Made by a program: the position numbers and the translations under genes
Origin: Deinococcus aquaedulcis
GTDB taxonomy: Bacteria > Deinococcota > Deinococci > Deinococcales > Deinococcaceae
Assembly (NCBI RefSeq): GCF_019693445.1
Contig: NZ_JAHRBL010000001.1
Coordinates: 124,001 to 188,000, forward strand
Length of the DNA stretch: 64,000 bases
Reading direction: 5' to 3'
In this document: piece by piece, positions 56,420 through 64,000 of the stretch
Position numbering within the stretch: the stretch's first letter is position 1
Layout: each line of letters opens with the position of its first letter
Notes under the pieces: model-generated
What the model was told of the DNA's origin: nothing
The model's input: the letters and a program-made list of their open reading frames with translations, nothing else
Database searches by the model: none

Positions 56420-58390
56420 TTACGGCCGCCAGCCCCCCCCGTTTACCGTGCCCGTGCCCGAGGCCGGCACCGTATACGTGCGGTTGCTGCCGCCTTCCCA
56501 GGTCACGCTGGCGCCGCTGTCGCCGGGCTTCTTGATGAACTTGAACTGCAGGGCCACGCTGGGCGGCAGGCTGACGGTGGTTTTCCAGGTGCAGGTGCTG
56601 CCGCTGCAGCTGCTGGGGGTCATCGCCAGGGCGCTGGCCGTGTTCCAGGCGCCCAGTTCCGTGCGGTCACCGGACAGATACACATCCTGGCCGAAGTAGG
56701 TGCTCGCCGTGACCTGGAAGGTGACCGGCACCGCCGTGCCCCCGCCCCCGGTGCCCGAGGCCCCGGCGCGGTAGATCGCCATCTTGCCCGCGCCCAGGGT
56801 GACCGGCAGACGGCCGCTGGTCACGGTGGCGCTGGCGGGCGCGCCTTCGGCCAGCAGGTCGTTGAACACGGTGCCGTTGTTCAGGGCGCTCTTGTCGGTG
56901 GCGCTGATACCCGCGTTGCCCTGAATGTCCAGATTCACGCTGGCGCTGCTGCCCGAGGTATTCAGCACCACGATGACGCGGTTGGTGCCGCTTCCCCGGT
57001 AGAAGGCGTACACGTTCTGCCCGCCGTTGGGCCGCCACAGCTCGGCGTAGCTGCCCTTCCACAGGCCGGCATTGGCCTTGCGAATGCCGATCAGTTTCTT
57101 GGTCAGGTCGTAGGTGGTCTTGGGGGTGCCGCCGCCGGCCAGGAAATTGGCCTGGGCCACATTGCGCCCGCTGTCGGTCCAGCCCCAGCTCGGCATGTCG
57201 CGGCGGTTGTCGGGGTCAGAGCCGCCGTACATGCCCAGTTCGTTGCCGTAGTACAGCTGGGGAATCCCGGGCAGGGTCATCAGCAGGCCCAGGGCGTTCT
57301 GATACCGCGCGCGAATCTCGCTTTCGGCCACGCCCACACCGGGCTCGTTCACAAAGCGGGGCACGTCGTGGTTGTCCAGCAGGTTCACCTGCAGCAGGGT
57401 GCGGTCCAGCCCCAGGGTGCCCAGGGTGTCCTGCACACTGGCGGCCACGCGGTCCAGGCTGCCGCCCTTGCCCACGCTGTCCACCATCGCCTGCCGCAGC
57501 GGGAAGTTGAAGGTGGAATCAAAGCCCGCGTCCAGAAAGGGCTTCAGCTGCGAAGCGCTTCCCGACAGGAACGCCTCGCCCAGCAGGAAGGTGTTCGGGC
57601 GCGTGGCGAGCACGCCGGGCACCCACGAGTTCTGCCAGTAGCTGTTCGGCACATGCTTGACCGTGTCCATGCGAATGCCGTCCACCGCGTAGGTGGCCGC
57701 CCAGTTCTTGGAGAGGTTGGTGAGGTAGGTCGCCACCGTGCTGTCTTCCTGGCGGAAGTCCGGCAGGCCGGCGAGCGGGCACACGATCTCGTCGCCCGTG
57801 CAGTTGCTGTGGAACCAGCCGGGCTGCTGCGTGGTGATGCGCGCGCCGTAGCCAGCGTGGTTGACCACCATGTCCATGATGTACTTCTGCCCGCCTGCCT
57901 TCAGGTCATTGATCAGCCCGGTCAGCTCGGCGCCGGTGCCAAATTTGGGGTCCAGCGCCGTGTCGTCGGGGTTCGCGTAGTCCGGCCAGTAGCCGTGGTA
58001 GCCGCAGGAATTGCCGTTCACCAGCCCCACCTGCTTATACACGGGCGTGGTCCACACCGCGCTGGCCCCCAGATCGCGGATGTACGGCAGTTTGGCGCGC
58101 AGGCCGGCAAGGTCGCCGCCGTGGAACTTGGTGGCGCTGGCGCGGTCAAAGCAGTTGGCGGCGCCCAGCGTGTCATTGGAAGTATTTCCATTGAAGAAAC
58201 GGTCAGGCATGACGAGGTAGATCACCTGCTGCCGCCACGCATCGATGTTAGTGCCACTGATCGCCTGGGCCTGAACATCACCTGTATTGGAAACGGTTCC
58301 AATCTGGGCAGGCGTGGGCCCCTGGGAACAGGCGGAAAGGAAAAGCGCGGAGGACAGAACCCCGCACAGACCGGCAGCAGAACGTTTCAC
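56420..58390 (-). CDS. GH13 alpha-amylase with C-terminal CBM20 starch-binding domain
   Basis: This 656-residue predicted lipoprotein (LFLSAC, Cys21) is an extracellular starch-degrading enzyme. The GH13 barrel has DMVVNHAG, nucleophile Asp242 in DGIRMDTVKH, acid/base Glu272 in LLGEAF and Asp342 in LLDNHDVPR. A C-terminal beta domain follows from about residue 455, then CBM20 from about 555 (VTFQVTASTYFGQDVYLSGD). I start at GTG 58390, which has GGAGG 8 nt upstream; the open frame is longer. A possible promoter is TTGATT (58486-58491) with TATGAT (58461-58466), spacer 19. Two dyads lie in the 5' region. Confidence 0.9.
   Translation of the reverse strand: MKRSAAGLCGVLSSALFLSACSQGPTPAQIGTVSNTGDVQAQAISGTNIDAWRQQVIYLVMPDRFFNGNTSNDTLGAANCFDRASATKFHGGDLAGLRAKLPYIRDLGASAVWTTPVYKQVGLVNGNSCGYHGYWPDYANPDDTALDPKFGTGAELTGLINDLKAGGQKYIMDMVVNHAGYGARITTQQPGWFHSNCTGDEIVCPLAGLPDFRQEDSTVATYLTNLSKNWAATYAVDGIRMDTVKHVPNSYWQNSWVPGVLATRPNTFLLGEAFLSGSASQLKPFLDAGFDSTFNFPLRQAMVDSVGKGGSLDRVAASVQDTLGTLGLDRTLLQVNLLDNHDVPRFVNEPGVGVAESEIRARYQNALGLLMTLPGIPQLYYGNELGMYGGSDPDNRRDMPSWGWTDSGRNVAQANFLAGGGTPKTTYDLTKKLIGIRKANAGLWKGSYAELWRPNGGQNVYAFYRGSGTNRVIVVLNTSGSSASVNLDIQGNAGISATDKSALNNGTVFNDLLAEGAPASATVTSGRLPVTLGAGKMAIYRAGASGTGGGGTAVPVTFQVTASTYFGQDVYLSGDRTELGAWNTASALAMTPSSCSGSTCTWKTTVSLPPSVALQFKFIKKPGDSGASVTWEGGSNRTYTVPASGTGTVNGGGWRP
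58287..58302. promoter_or_regulatory. LacI-type operator candidate inside the amylase gene
   Basis: TTGGAAACGGTTCCAA fits the LacI-family pattern TTGNAANCGNTTNCAA at every fixed position. It lies at codons 30-35, just after the start. A second inverted repeat GTTTCA-N4-TGAAAC (58384-58399) covers the start codon. The C-terminus of a LacI-family regulator is encoded at 63905-64000. Confidence 0.4.
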
Positions 58391-58495
58391 AGTTGAAACC
58401 TCCAGCACGGCAACACCCCGCACAGCTGCGGAGTGGGTGCATGAATTGTGGTGCTCCGCGATCATAACGGATGAAACCGATCAGGAATCAAGAGA

Positions 58496-58523
58496 AGAGG
58501 ACCACCCGGGCAGGCGGTCCTCT
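58496..58523 (-). terminator. Terminator of the DUF4384 gene region / intergenic hairpin
   Basis: An 8-bp stem AGAGGACC / GGTCCTCT with a 12-nt loop lies 28 nt beyond the stop of the DUF4384-like gene on the minus strand, followed by TCTCTTGATTCC. Confidence 0.6.
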
Positions 58524-58550
58524 CTAGACAGGCTGGTTAATCTTGCTTGC

Positions 58551-59453
58551 TTATTCGCGCTCAATCTTGATCTCGACGCGGTTTCCCTTGCGCTTCACCG
58601 TTAGTTCAGCTTTGACGCTGCCTTTGCGGAATTCGCTCTTGATCTCGCTGTTCTTGCTGCGGGTCTTGACCAGGGTGTAGCCCTCGGCCTTCAGCTTGGC
58701 GGCGTAGGCGTCGTGCTGGCCCTTCAGGTCGCGGGTATCCACGGTGGTGCGCCACTCGCGCACGTTGCTCCAGGGGTTCGCCGGCACCGAGAGGGCCTGC
58801 GCGGTGCGGGGGGCCGGGGCGGCCACCGGCTGCGCCGGGGCCGTGCTGGGGGTGGTGCGCAGCGGCGCCGCCACCGGGGCGCGGTTCACCACCGAATAAA
58901 AGGCCGTGTCGGTCACCCAGTTGCTGGCGGGCACGGGGTTCACCACGATGCTCAGCGCCTGCGCCAGCCCCTGCTGCCCGCTGACATTCACGGTGGCAAA
59001 GGAGTTCTGCTGGCTCTTGAAGGTGGCGATCTGGTCCAGGTTCAGCGGCGTGCGGCTGGCCAGGGCCAGCACCTTGTTCACGCCGTAGGGCGCGGCAATG
59101 TCGAAGGTAAAGGGGTCGCCGGGTGCCGGGAAGACCTTGACCGCGTTGGCCTTCAGAAAGTTGGCGCCGCCCTGGAACCGGTTGGGCAGGATCAGGTCCA
59201 CCTGCCCCTGGGGGTCCACGTTGAACAGATACACGTGAGCGTCCTGATTGACCTGGGTAAACAGGCGGATCTTGTCGCCGGGGGCGTAGCTGGGGGTGCC
59301 GCTGCCCGAGGTGTCGCGGTCGGTCCAAACCTTCACGCTCAAGGTGGTGGGCGCCGGGTTCACGATGATGCTCTGCGCGCTGAGCTGCGGGGCGGCCGAG
59401 GCGGCACCCCCCAGCAGGGCCAGGGCCGAAGACAGGAACAGGGTGGCTTTCAT
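58551..59453 (-). CDS. DUF4384-type secreted protein
   Basis: This 300-residue protein has a signal peptide ending GAASAAP (residues 1-21). The N-terminal half resembles DUF4384 ([20 protein letters not shown], then [20 protein letters not shown] and LPNRFQ), common in secreted Deinococcus proteins. A Pro/Ala linker leads to a basic C-terminal domain (about 225-300, [20 protein letters not shown]). The function is unknown. The start is ATG 59453; three codons upstream is another in-frame start. Confidence 0.78.
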   Translation of the reverse strand: MKATLFLSSALALLGGAASAAPQLSAQSIIVNPAPTTLSVKVWTDRDTSGSGTPSYAPGDKIRLFTQVNQDAHVYLFNVDPQGQVDLILPNRFQGGANFLKANAVKVFPAPGDPFTFDIAAPYGVNKVLALASRTPLNLDQIATFKSQQNSFATVNVSGQQGLAQALSIVVNPVPASNWVTDTAFYSVVNRAPVAAPLRTTPSTAPAQPVAAPAPRTAQALSVPANPWSNVREWRTTVDTRDLKGQHDAYAAKLKAEGYTLVKTRSKNSEIKSEFRKGSVKAELTVKRKGNRVEIKIERE

Positions 59454-59604
59454 GCCCCCCACCCTGCACGCCCTACTTGACGGGGGCCTGACCAGGATCT
59501 GATGCGTCTTCTGACCCTGGGCTTACCCCGTTCTCATGGGGAGGCTGGGGCAGGGGACCACAGGAGGGACCTTCTGGAGGCAGGCGGGGGTGGCTGACCG
59601 TTGG

Positions 59605-59610
59605 TACACT
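59605..59610 (+). promoter_or_regulatory. -10 box for the leaderless SUOX-fold gene
   Basis: TACACT ends 7 nt before GTG 59618. Confidence 0.6.
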
Positions 59611-59617
59611 GCCCGGC

Positions 59618-60187
59618 GTGCGCTCCGCTTTTCCCCTGGCTGCCCGCCCAGCGTTGCTGGCGGCCCTGCTGCTGGGGGCGCTGTTGCTGGGGACACTGGG
59701 CCCCCCAGCGGGCCACGCGGCCCCTGGGCCTGCGCCTTTCCCCTACGTGCGCGGCGCGCTGCCCATGCCGAAGCCCCGCCCTGGCGAGGCCACGGTCCTG
59801 ACCCTGGAGACGGCGCGGGGGCCGTTGCCCCTGACCCTCAGCCAGCTGCGCGCCCTGCCGGTGGTCCGCTACGCCACCAGGCAGCCGCAACTGGGCCAGA
59901 CCTTTACCTACGAGGGCGCCGCGCTGCGTGATCTGGCCGCCTGGGGCGGCTTTGGCGGGCGCGACCTGCGCGTCATGGCGACCAACGGCTTTGCGGCGAC
60001 CATCCGCGCCGCCGATTACCTGAACCATCCCATCATGCTGGCCTACCGCGCCGACGGCCGCCCCATCTCGCCCCTGCAAAAAGGCCCGCTGACTGTGGTG
60101 CTGCCCTCCCAGCCCACCCGGTTTTCCACAGGGTCGTACTCGGCCGCGTGGGTGTGGTTTGCCGAGCGGCTGGCCCCCGCGCCATGA
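59618..60187 (+). CDS. Secreted SUOX-fold (molybdopterin-oxidoreductase-like) protein without Mo-binding Cys
   Basis: This 189-residue protein has a signal peptide (LLAALLLGALLLGTLG, cleavage near PAGHA) and then a domain resembling the sulfite-oxidase (SUOX) molybdopterin-binding fold: LSQLRALPVVRYATRQ, FTYEGAALRDLAAWGGF, LRVMATNGFAATIRAADYLN and IMLAYRADGRPI. It contains no Cys at all, so it lacks the residue that ligates molybdenum, and is probably not an oxidoreductase. Related SUOX-fold proteins (PruR in Agrobacterium) bind pterins and signal to membrane partners. The stop overlaps the histidine kinase start (ATGA), so the two are coupled. Pterin binding is inference. Confidence 0.75.
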   Translation: MRSAFPLAARPALLAALLLGALLLGTLGPPAGHAAPGPAPFPYVRGALPMPKPRPGEATVLTLETARGPLPLTLSQLRALPVVRYATRQPQLGQTFTYEGAALRDLAAWGGFGGRDLRVMATNGFAATIRAADYLNHPIMLAYRADGRPISPLQKGPLTVVLPSQPTRFSTGSYSAAWVWFAERLAPAP

Positions 60188-61452
60188 CAGACGGGCCAGA
60201 TCCCCGCGAGCGGCTGCAGGCCCGGCGCCAGCGCCTGTGGCGCGAACTGCTGCTGGGGCTGCTGCCCGCCCTGCTGATGGTGGTGCTGCTCATTCTGGTC
60301 ACGCGCCCGGCCTATGACGCCCTGACCCGGGGCGGCACCGGCTGGACGCCACACGTCTATCAGGGGCTGGTGCAGGACGTGCTGCAGTACCGGGTGGCGC
60401 GCCTGGACCCGGCGGTCAGTCCGGCACGCCGCCGCCTGCTGCGCGAGATCGCGCTGTCCAGTGCGGGCAATCCCCGGCAGTTCGTGCTTCTGCGCGAAGT
60501 TGAGGCCCAGGGTCCGGCGCGGCTGGCCCGGGTGGCCCGCGCCCTGGCCCAGGACACCGACGCCGGCGCGGCCCAGGCCGTGACCGAAAGCTTGGCCCTG
60601 GGCAGCGCCGCTGCCGAGTACAGCCGGACCCTGGGCGAGCGCTATGTGCGGGCCCTGACTGGCCTGCGCTGGGCGCTGGTGCTGGCGGCGCTGTTTTCCG
60701 GGGTGGTCAGTATGCTGCTGACCACCCGCGCGCTGCTGCTGTGGCGCGCCGAGCGCCGCGCCGCCGAGGCCCGCGAACGCCGGCTGCAGGAAGCCCTGAG
60801 TCTGGCCAGCCACGAATTGCGCCGGCCCCTGCAGGCCCTGATGCTGGCCAGCGACCTGCTGCGCGGGGCCCAGGCCCCCGAACAGCGCCAGCGCCTGCTG
60901 GGCATGATTGAAGACAGCGCCGCCCAGCTGGCCAGCCGCGCCGACCTGACCCGCCTGAATGACCTGTACCTGGACGTGGTGCTGCGCCCCGAGCCCGTGG
61001 ACCTGCGCGACCTGGCCGCGCCGTTCGCCTCGGCGCGGGTGCAGGTCAGCGCCCCGGCACAGCCTGTGGTCTGGTCTGTGGACCCGGCGCGCACCCGCCA
61101 GATGCTGGAAAACCTGGTGGAAAACGCCCTGAAGTACACCGATGGGCCCGTCGAGATCACGCTGGAGCCGCCCAGACCCCCGGTCAGTCAGGGGCCCCGG
61201 CTTCAGGTGCGCGATCACGGCCCCGGCATGAGCGCCGAGCAGCGCGCCCGCGTGTTTGTGCCCTACGAGCGGGGGCCCCAGGGCCTGAAACCCGGGCAGG
61301 GCCTGGGACTGGCCTTGGTGCGGCGCTACGCCCGCGCGCATGGCGGCGACATTCACATCACCCACGCGCCGGACGGCGGCCTGATCATGACCCTGAGCTT
61401 TGGCACACCCAGCGCCGGGCCCATTGCCCCGCCCCGGCGCCGCGCCACCTGA
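60184..61452 (+). CDS. Sensor histidine kinase
   Basis: This 422-residue kinase has two transmembrane helices (about 21-39 and 161-187) enclosing an extracytoplasmic sensor domain of about 120 residues, followed directly by a HisKA dimerisation domain (H-box SLASHELRRPLQAL, His210) and a HATPase_c domain (N-box NLVENALKY, G1 DHGPGM, G2 GQGLGLALV). No HAMP domain is present. No response regulator gene is adjacent. The start is ATG 60184, overlapping the SUOX-fold gene, which suggests that protein is the extracytoplasmic ligand or co-sensor. Confidence 0.9.
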   Translation: MTDGPDPRERLQARRQRLWRELLLGLLPALLMVVLLILVTRPAYDALTRGGTGWTPHVYQGLVQDVLQYRVARLDPAVSPARRRLLREIALSSAGNPRQFVLLREVEAQGPARLARVARALAQDTDAGAAQAVTESLALGSAAAEYSRTLGERYVRALTGLRWALVLAALFSGVVSMLLTTRALLLWRAERRAAEARERRLQEALSLASHELRRPLQALMLASDLLRGAQAPEQRQRLLGMIEDSAAQLASRADLTRLNDLYLDVVLRPEPVDLRDLAAPFASARVQVSAPAQPVVWSVDPARTRQMLENLVENALKYTDGPVEITLEPPRPPVSQGPRLQVRDHGPGMSAEQRARVFVPYERGPQGLKPGQGLGLALVRRYARAHGGDIHITHAPDGGLIMTLSFGTPSAGPIAPPRRRAT

Positions 61453-61503
61453 CCACCGACTGATAATCCCAAGTCGCTTACAGCGCGCGCCCTAGCCAGG
61501 CTT

Positions 61504-61509
61504 TACTCT
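61504..61509 (+). promoter_or_regulatory. -10 box for the leaderless PKD-CAP gene
   Basis: TACTCT ends 6 nt before GTG 61516. Confidence 0.55.
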
Positions 61510-61515
61510 TTTGGG

Positions 61516-62520
61516 GTGAGCCGAGCCACGCGAATCCCTCATCTGGTCTTGACCGTTGGCCTGCTGAGCCTGGGCGCTGCCGTGTGGCCTGGGGGGGCCC
61601 AGGCGTCGCCGGAGTTCCGCATTGGGTACCGGGTGAGCCCGGAGCGTCAGGCGCCGCTGCGGGTGTCGTTTGAAGCCAGTGCCCCGGCCGGGTATGTGGT
61701 GCAGTGGGTCTTTGGTGACGGCAATCAGGCCAGCGGCCTGAGCGCCGAGCACGTGTACTACCGCCCCGGCACCTATACGCTGCAGGCGCAGCTTCTGGAC
61801 CCCCAGGGCCGTGTGGTCAGCCGCGCCGAGGCCCAGTTGCCGGTGAACAGTGCCGGGGCCGAGCGCCCCGCGCTGACCGTGCTGCAGCCCACCCCCGGCG
61901 AGGTGCGCCTGAGCGCCGAGGGCAGCGTGCTGTACACGCCCGCCCGCCCCACCCTGCTGCTGGCCGGGCGCGAGGTGGGCACTGGGGCCAGCCGGGTGCA
62001 GAACGGCACCCACGCGGCGGTGGTGCGCGCCACCACCAGCGATGGCCGCACCGTGGAAAAGCGCCTGACCATTCGGGTGGCCCCCTGGACCGGCAGCGCC
62101 GCCTTTGACGGCGAAGTGCTGCGCCTGACCAACCAGGCCCGCGCCCAGGGCTACAACTGCGCCACCAACCGCACGGGCGCCGCTGCCCTGCCGCCCCTGC
62201 GGCTGGACCCCACCCTGACCGTGGCTGCCCAGGCACAGTCGGCGGGGATGGCGCTGTACGGCTACTTTGACCACACCAGTAGCTTCGACGGCAGCACACC
62301 TATGCGCCGGGTGCAGGCGGCGGGCATGACTCCCCTTTCGGTGGCCGAGAACATTGCCGCCGGGCAGCAGACCCCGGCCGAGGTGGTGCAGGGCTGGCTG
62401 AAAAGCCCCGGGCACTGCCGCAACATCATGGGCGACTTCACCCGCATTGGCCTGAGCTATGTCAACCGCCCCGGCACCACCTACGGCCGCTACTGGACCC
62501 AGGTGTTCGCCCGCATCTAA
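61516..62520 (+). CDS. Secreted PKD-domain and CAP-domain protein
   Basis: This 334-residue protein has a signal peptide ending AQAS, a PKD domain (YVVQWVFGDGNQASGLSAEH, YRPGTYTLQAQLLDPQG), a second beta-rich segment, and a C-terminal CAP domain (about 190-334: LRLTNQARAQGYNC, GYFDHTS, AENIAAG, GWLKSPGHCRNIM). The CAP part is clearly related to the lipoprotein at 8149-8733. The start is GTG 61516, supported by the -10 box. The function is unknown. Confidence 0.82.
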   Translation: MSRATRIPHLVLTVGLLSLGAAVWPGGAQASPEFRIGYRVSPERQAPLRVSFEASAPAGYVVQWVFGDGNQASGLSAEHVYYRPGTYTLQAQLLDPQGRVVSRAEAQLPVNSAGAERPALTVLQPTPGEVRLSAEGSVLYTPARPTLLLAGREVGTGASRVQNGTHAAVVRATTSDGRTVEKRLTIRVAPWTGSAAFDGEVLRLTNQARAQGYNCATNRTGAAALPPLRLDPTLTVAAQAQSAGMALYGYFDHTSSFDGSTPMRRVQAAGMTPLSVAENIAAGQQTPAEVVQGWLKSPGHCRNIMGDFTRIGLSYVNRPGTTYGRYWTQVFARI

Positions 62521-62778
62521 AGGCTGAGGGCCGGGGCTGGTCCGCTGAGTTCCCTTCACCTCTCCAGGCCTTCTGGGGGAGCGGTCAGCTTCACAGCTTC
62601 AGTCAAAAGAGGGGCATCTTCTTTGTGGACCCTCAGCGACGCGGGGGCCCGCAGGGAGAAACGCAGAGGTCTTTTCCGACCTTGAATTGGGTAACGCTCT
62701 GCCTTCCCCCGCCCCTCAAGCCGTGAGCGGGCACCCAAGGGCCGCCTCATGGCTCATGGCCCAGAGCCCCGACCCCCC
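62521..62778. other. Intergenic stretch
   Basis: About 260 bp between the convergent PKD-CAP gene and the ECF sigma gene. Some repeat-like phrases are present; no gene or clear terminator was found. Confidence 0.4.
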
Positions 62779-63366
62779 TCAATGCACGTCCGCCACGCCC
62801 GCAAGCAGCCCGGCCAGCTGCTCCTTGGCGCGGAACACGCGGCTTTTGGCGGTGCCCACCGCCACGCCCTGAATCTGGGCAATCTCGTCGTAGCTCAGGT
62901 CTTCCACAAAGCGCAGCACCACGGCCTCGCGGTATTCGGCGGGCAGGCGCAGCAGGGCGCGCTGCACCCGGTCCTGGGCGTCGGCACTTTCGGCGGCCTG
63001 CACGGGTGAGCGTTTCTCGCTGGTGACCTCAAAGCCCACGTCTTCGCGGGCCTGTTCCAGCGAGAAGCGCTGCAACTGCTTGCGGCGGTGCGACTCGATC
63101 TGGGTGTTGCGCGCCACCTGATACAGCCACGGCAGCACCCGTTCGCCCACCCGGAAGGTCCGAATCGAGCGCCACGCGCGGTAAAAGACCTCCTGGGTCA
63201 GGTCCAGGGCGTCTTCGCTGTTGCCCTCTAGGCGGTACAGGTAGCCGTACATGCGGCCCTCGTACTCCTGCACAAAATCGAACCACGCCGCTTCCTCGCC
63301 CGCGCACAGCCGCGCGTACAGGTCAGGGGAGATCAGGTCGGGTGGAAATGACTCGGCGGGGTCCAC
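62779..63366 (-). CDS. ECF-type RNA polymerase sigma factor
   Basis: This 195-residue sigma-70 family factor has region 2 (FDFVQEYEGRMYGYLYRLEG, then EDALDLTQEVFYRAWRSI and the -10 recognition helix region) and region 4 (LLRLPAEYREAVVLRFVEDL with the helix-turn-helix SYDEIAQIQGVAVGTAKSRV). It directs RNA polymerase to a stress or envelope regulon, unknown here. No anti-sigma gene is adjacent. GTG 63366 is the start, with a TATGGT box 9 nt upstream. Confidence 0.9.
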   Translation of the reverse strand: MDPAESFPPDLISPDLYARLCAGEEAAWFDFVQEYEGRMYGYLYRLEGNSEDALDLTQEVFYRAWRSIRTFRVGERVLPWLYQVARNTQIESHRRKQLQRFSLEQAREDVGFEVTSEKRSPVQAAESADAQDRVQRALLRLPAEYREAVVLRFVEDLSYDEIAQIQGVAVGTAKSRVFRAKEQLAGLLAGVADVH

Positions 63367-63472
63367 AGTGGCTACACCATAGCGTGCCCCGGCCTCTGGC
63401 CCGCGCTGCCTTGCGGCGCCAGCGGTGCTCGCCGTGGCAGCAGGGCGCCAACTGCTCTAGCATGCGCGCACG

Positions 63473-63841
63473 TTGAGCCCTGTTCGTCCCGAAGTCCTGT
63501 CTGCCGCCCCGCCCGCCGCCTCCCTGGCCGACGCCCTGCGGCCCCTGCTGCCCGACCTGAGCGTGGGCGCCCTGCTGGGCTTTGCCACCGGCGTGGCCCT
63601 GCGCCACATTGGCCGCGTGGCCCTGATCGTGCTGGGCACGCTGTTCGTGGTGCTGCAACTGCTGGCCTACCTTGACCTGATCAGCGTGAACTGGCTGCGC
63701 CTTCAGGCCCTCACCGAACCGTGGCTCAGGCAGGGCCAGGAACAGGGCGGCGCGTGGCTGATGCGCGTACTGACCGCGAATCTGCCCTTCGCCGGGGCCT
63801 TCACGGCAGGGCTGCTGCTGGGCCTCCGCGCGCGCGTGTAA
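63473..63841 (+). CDS. FUN14-family membrane protein
   Basis: This 122-residue protein matches the FUN14 family (VGALLGFATGVALRHIGRVA, GTLFVVLQLLAYLDLISVNW), with two or three hydrophobic helices. Bacterial FUN14 proteins have no assigned function. The open frame begins at TTG 63473 with a TAGCAT box 9 nt upstream; no ATG or GTG in frame fits better. It is convergent with the partial LacI gene. Confidence 0.75.
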   Translation: MSPVRPEVLSAAPPAASLADALRPLLPDLSVGALLGFATGVALRHIGRVALIVLGTLFVVLQLLAYLDLISVNWLRLQALTEPWLRQGQEQGGAWLMRVLTANLPFAGAFTAGLLLGLRARV

Positions 63842-63843
63842 AG

Positions 63844-63888
63844 AGGTGATGGTTGATGGAGAACCGCTTTTTCCATCAACCATCACCT
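63844..63888. terminator. Bidirectional terminator
   Basis: A perfect 17-bp stem (63844-63860 with 63872-63888) and an 11-nt loop that contains a T-run lie between convergent genes. Confidence 0.8.
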
Positions 63889-63904
63889 GTTGACCATCAA
63901 CCCC

Positions 63905-64000
63905 TTACGCGCTGCTTCGGACGACCAGACGGGGCTCAAAACGGCGCGCCCGGGCGGGGCCCTTGTAGCCGTTCAGGCGGGTCAGGAGCAGCTGAGCGGC
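63905..64000 (-). CDS. C-terminus of a LacI-family transcriptional regulator (partial)
   Basis: The last 31 residues of a protein cut by the window end. The ending (LLLTRLNGYKGPARARRFEP, then RLVVRSSA and stop TAA) matches the typical C-terminus of LacI/GalR regulators. The DNA-binding part lies beyond the window. It is a candidate to bind the LacI-type site in the amylase gene 5.6 kb away, but that link is unproven. Confidence 0.7.
   Translation of the reverse strand, partial: AAQLLLTRLNGYKGPARARRFEPRLVVRSSA

Noticed and set aside
56348..58396. 682-codon open frame opposite the amylase gene
   Set aside because: Shadow frame; the amylase has all catalytic residues.
59618..60187. Assignment as a molybdenum oxidoreductase subunit
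   Set aside because: The protein has no Cys, so the usual molybdenum ligand is missing, and no haem or membrane partner of that kind is adjacent.

Overview
The window is about 64 kb of high-GC bacterial chromosome that looks like a Deinococcus species. The evidence is a RecD2-type helicase without RecB/RecC, an SLH-domain outer-envelope protein, a FUN14-family membrane protein, Deinococcus-style intergenic repeats, and many leaderless starts with a TANNNT -10 box 5-7 nt before the start codon. Apart from one decayed insertion sequence and a few small repeats it is ordinary, gene-dense chromosome. No rRNA, tRNA, CRISPR array or prophage was seen.

Layout. 0-7.5 kb: a GntR regulator coupled to a HAMP-domain membrane sensor, divergent from a five-gene branched-chain amino-acid ABC importer. 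8-16.9 kb: a CAP lipoprotein, a TPR protein, coaE, an AT-richer orphan gene, and pyrG downstream of a four-gene pseudopilin operon. 17-22.4 kb: a MITE-like repeat, recD2, a regulator, an MFS transporter and homoserine dehydrogenase. 22.6-25 kb: a frameshifted transposase remnant and a PQQ-propeller lipoprotein. 25.2-31 kb: prfA behind a tiny leaderless ORF, Nudix, greA, a hydrophilin-like protein, an HD phosphohydrolase, enoyl-CoA hydratase and a nucleoside phosphorylase. 31-39.5 kb: the SLH/collagen-like/beta-barrel protein, lapA-like, recJ, a second MITE-like copy, a renalase-like oxidoreductase, a CoA-binding protein and hemL. 39.6-46.8 kb: an esterase-like lipoprotein, a thiamine uptake and pyrophosphorylation locus (TPP riboswitch, thiB, thiP, thiQ, thiamine pyrophosphokinase), a DUF4279-like protein and a Nudix hydrolase. 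46.8-53.6 kb: comEC/comEA, the rpmH-rnpA-yidD-yidC cluster and a C39-peptidase/TPR protein. 53.8-64 kb: branched-chain 2-oxoacid dehydrogenase E1 subunits, a GH13 amylase with CBM20, a DUF4384-type protein, a sulfite-oxidase-fold protein coupled to a histidine kinase, a PKD-CAP protein, an ECF sigma factor, a FUN14 protein, and the C-terminus of a LacI regulator at the edge.

The most interesting items are these. (1) A 24-codon leaderless ORF overlaps the prfA start by GTGA. (2) A cysteine-free SUOX-fold secreted protein is coupled to a histidine kinase. (3) A GntR regulator is coupled to a membrane HAMP protein with no output domain. (4) A MITE-like family shows compensatory changes in its hairpin. 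(5) Candidate operators lie in the amylase coding region and at the E1 promoter, and an inverted repeat is shared by two unrelated divergent promoter regions. All functions are inferred from sequence alone; no database search was run.
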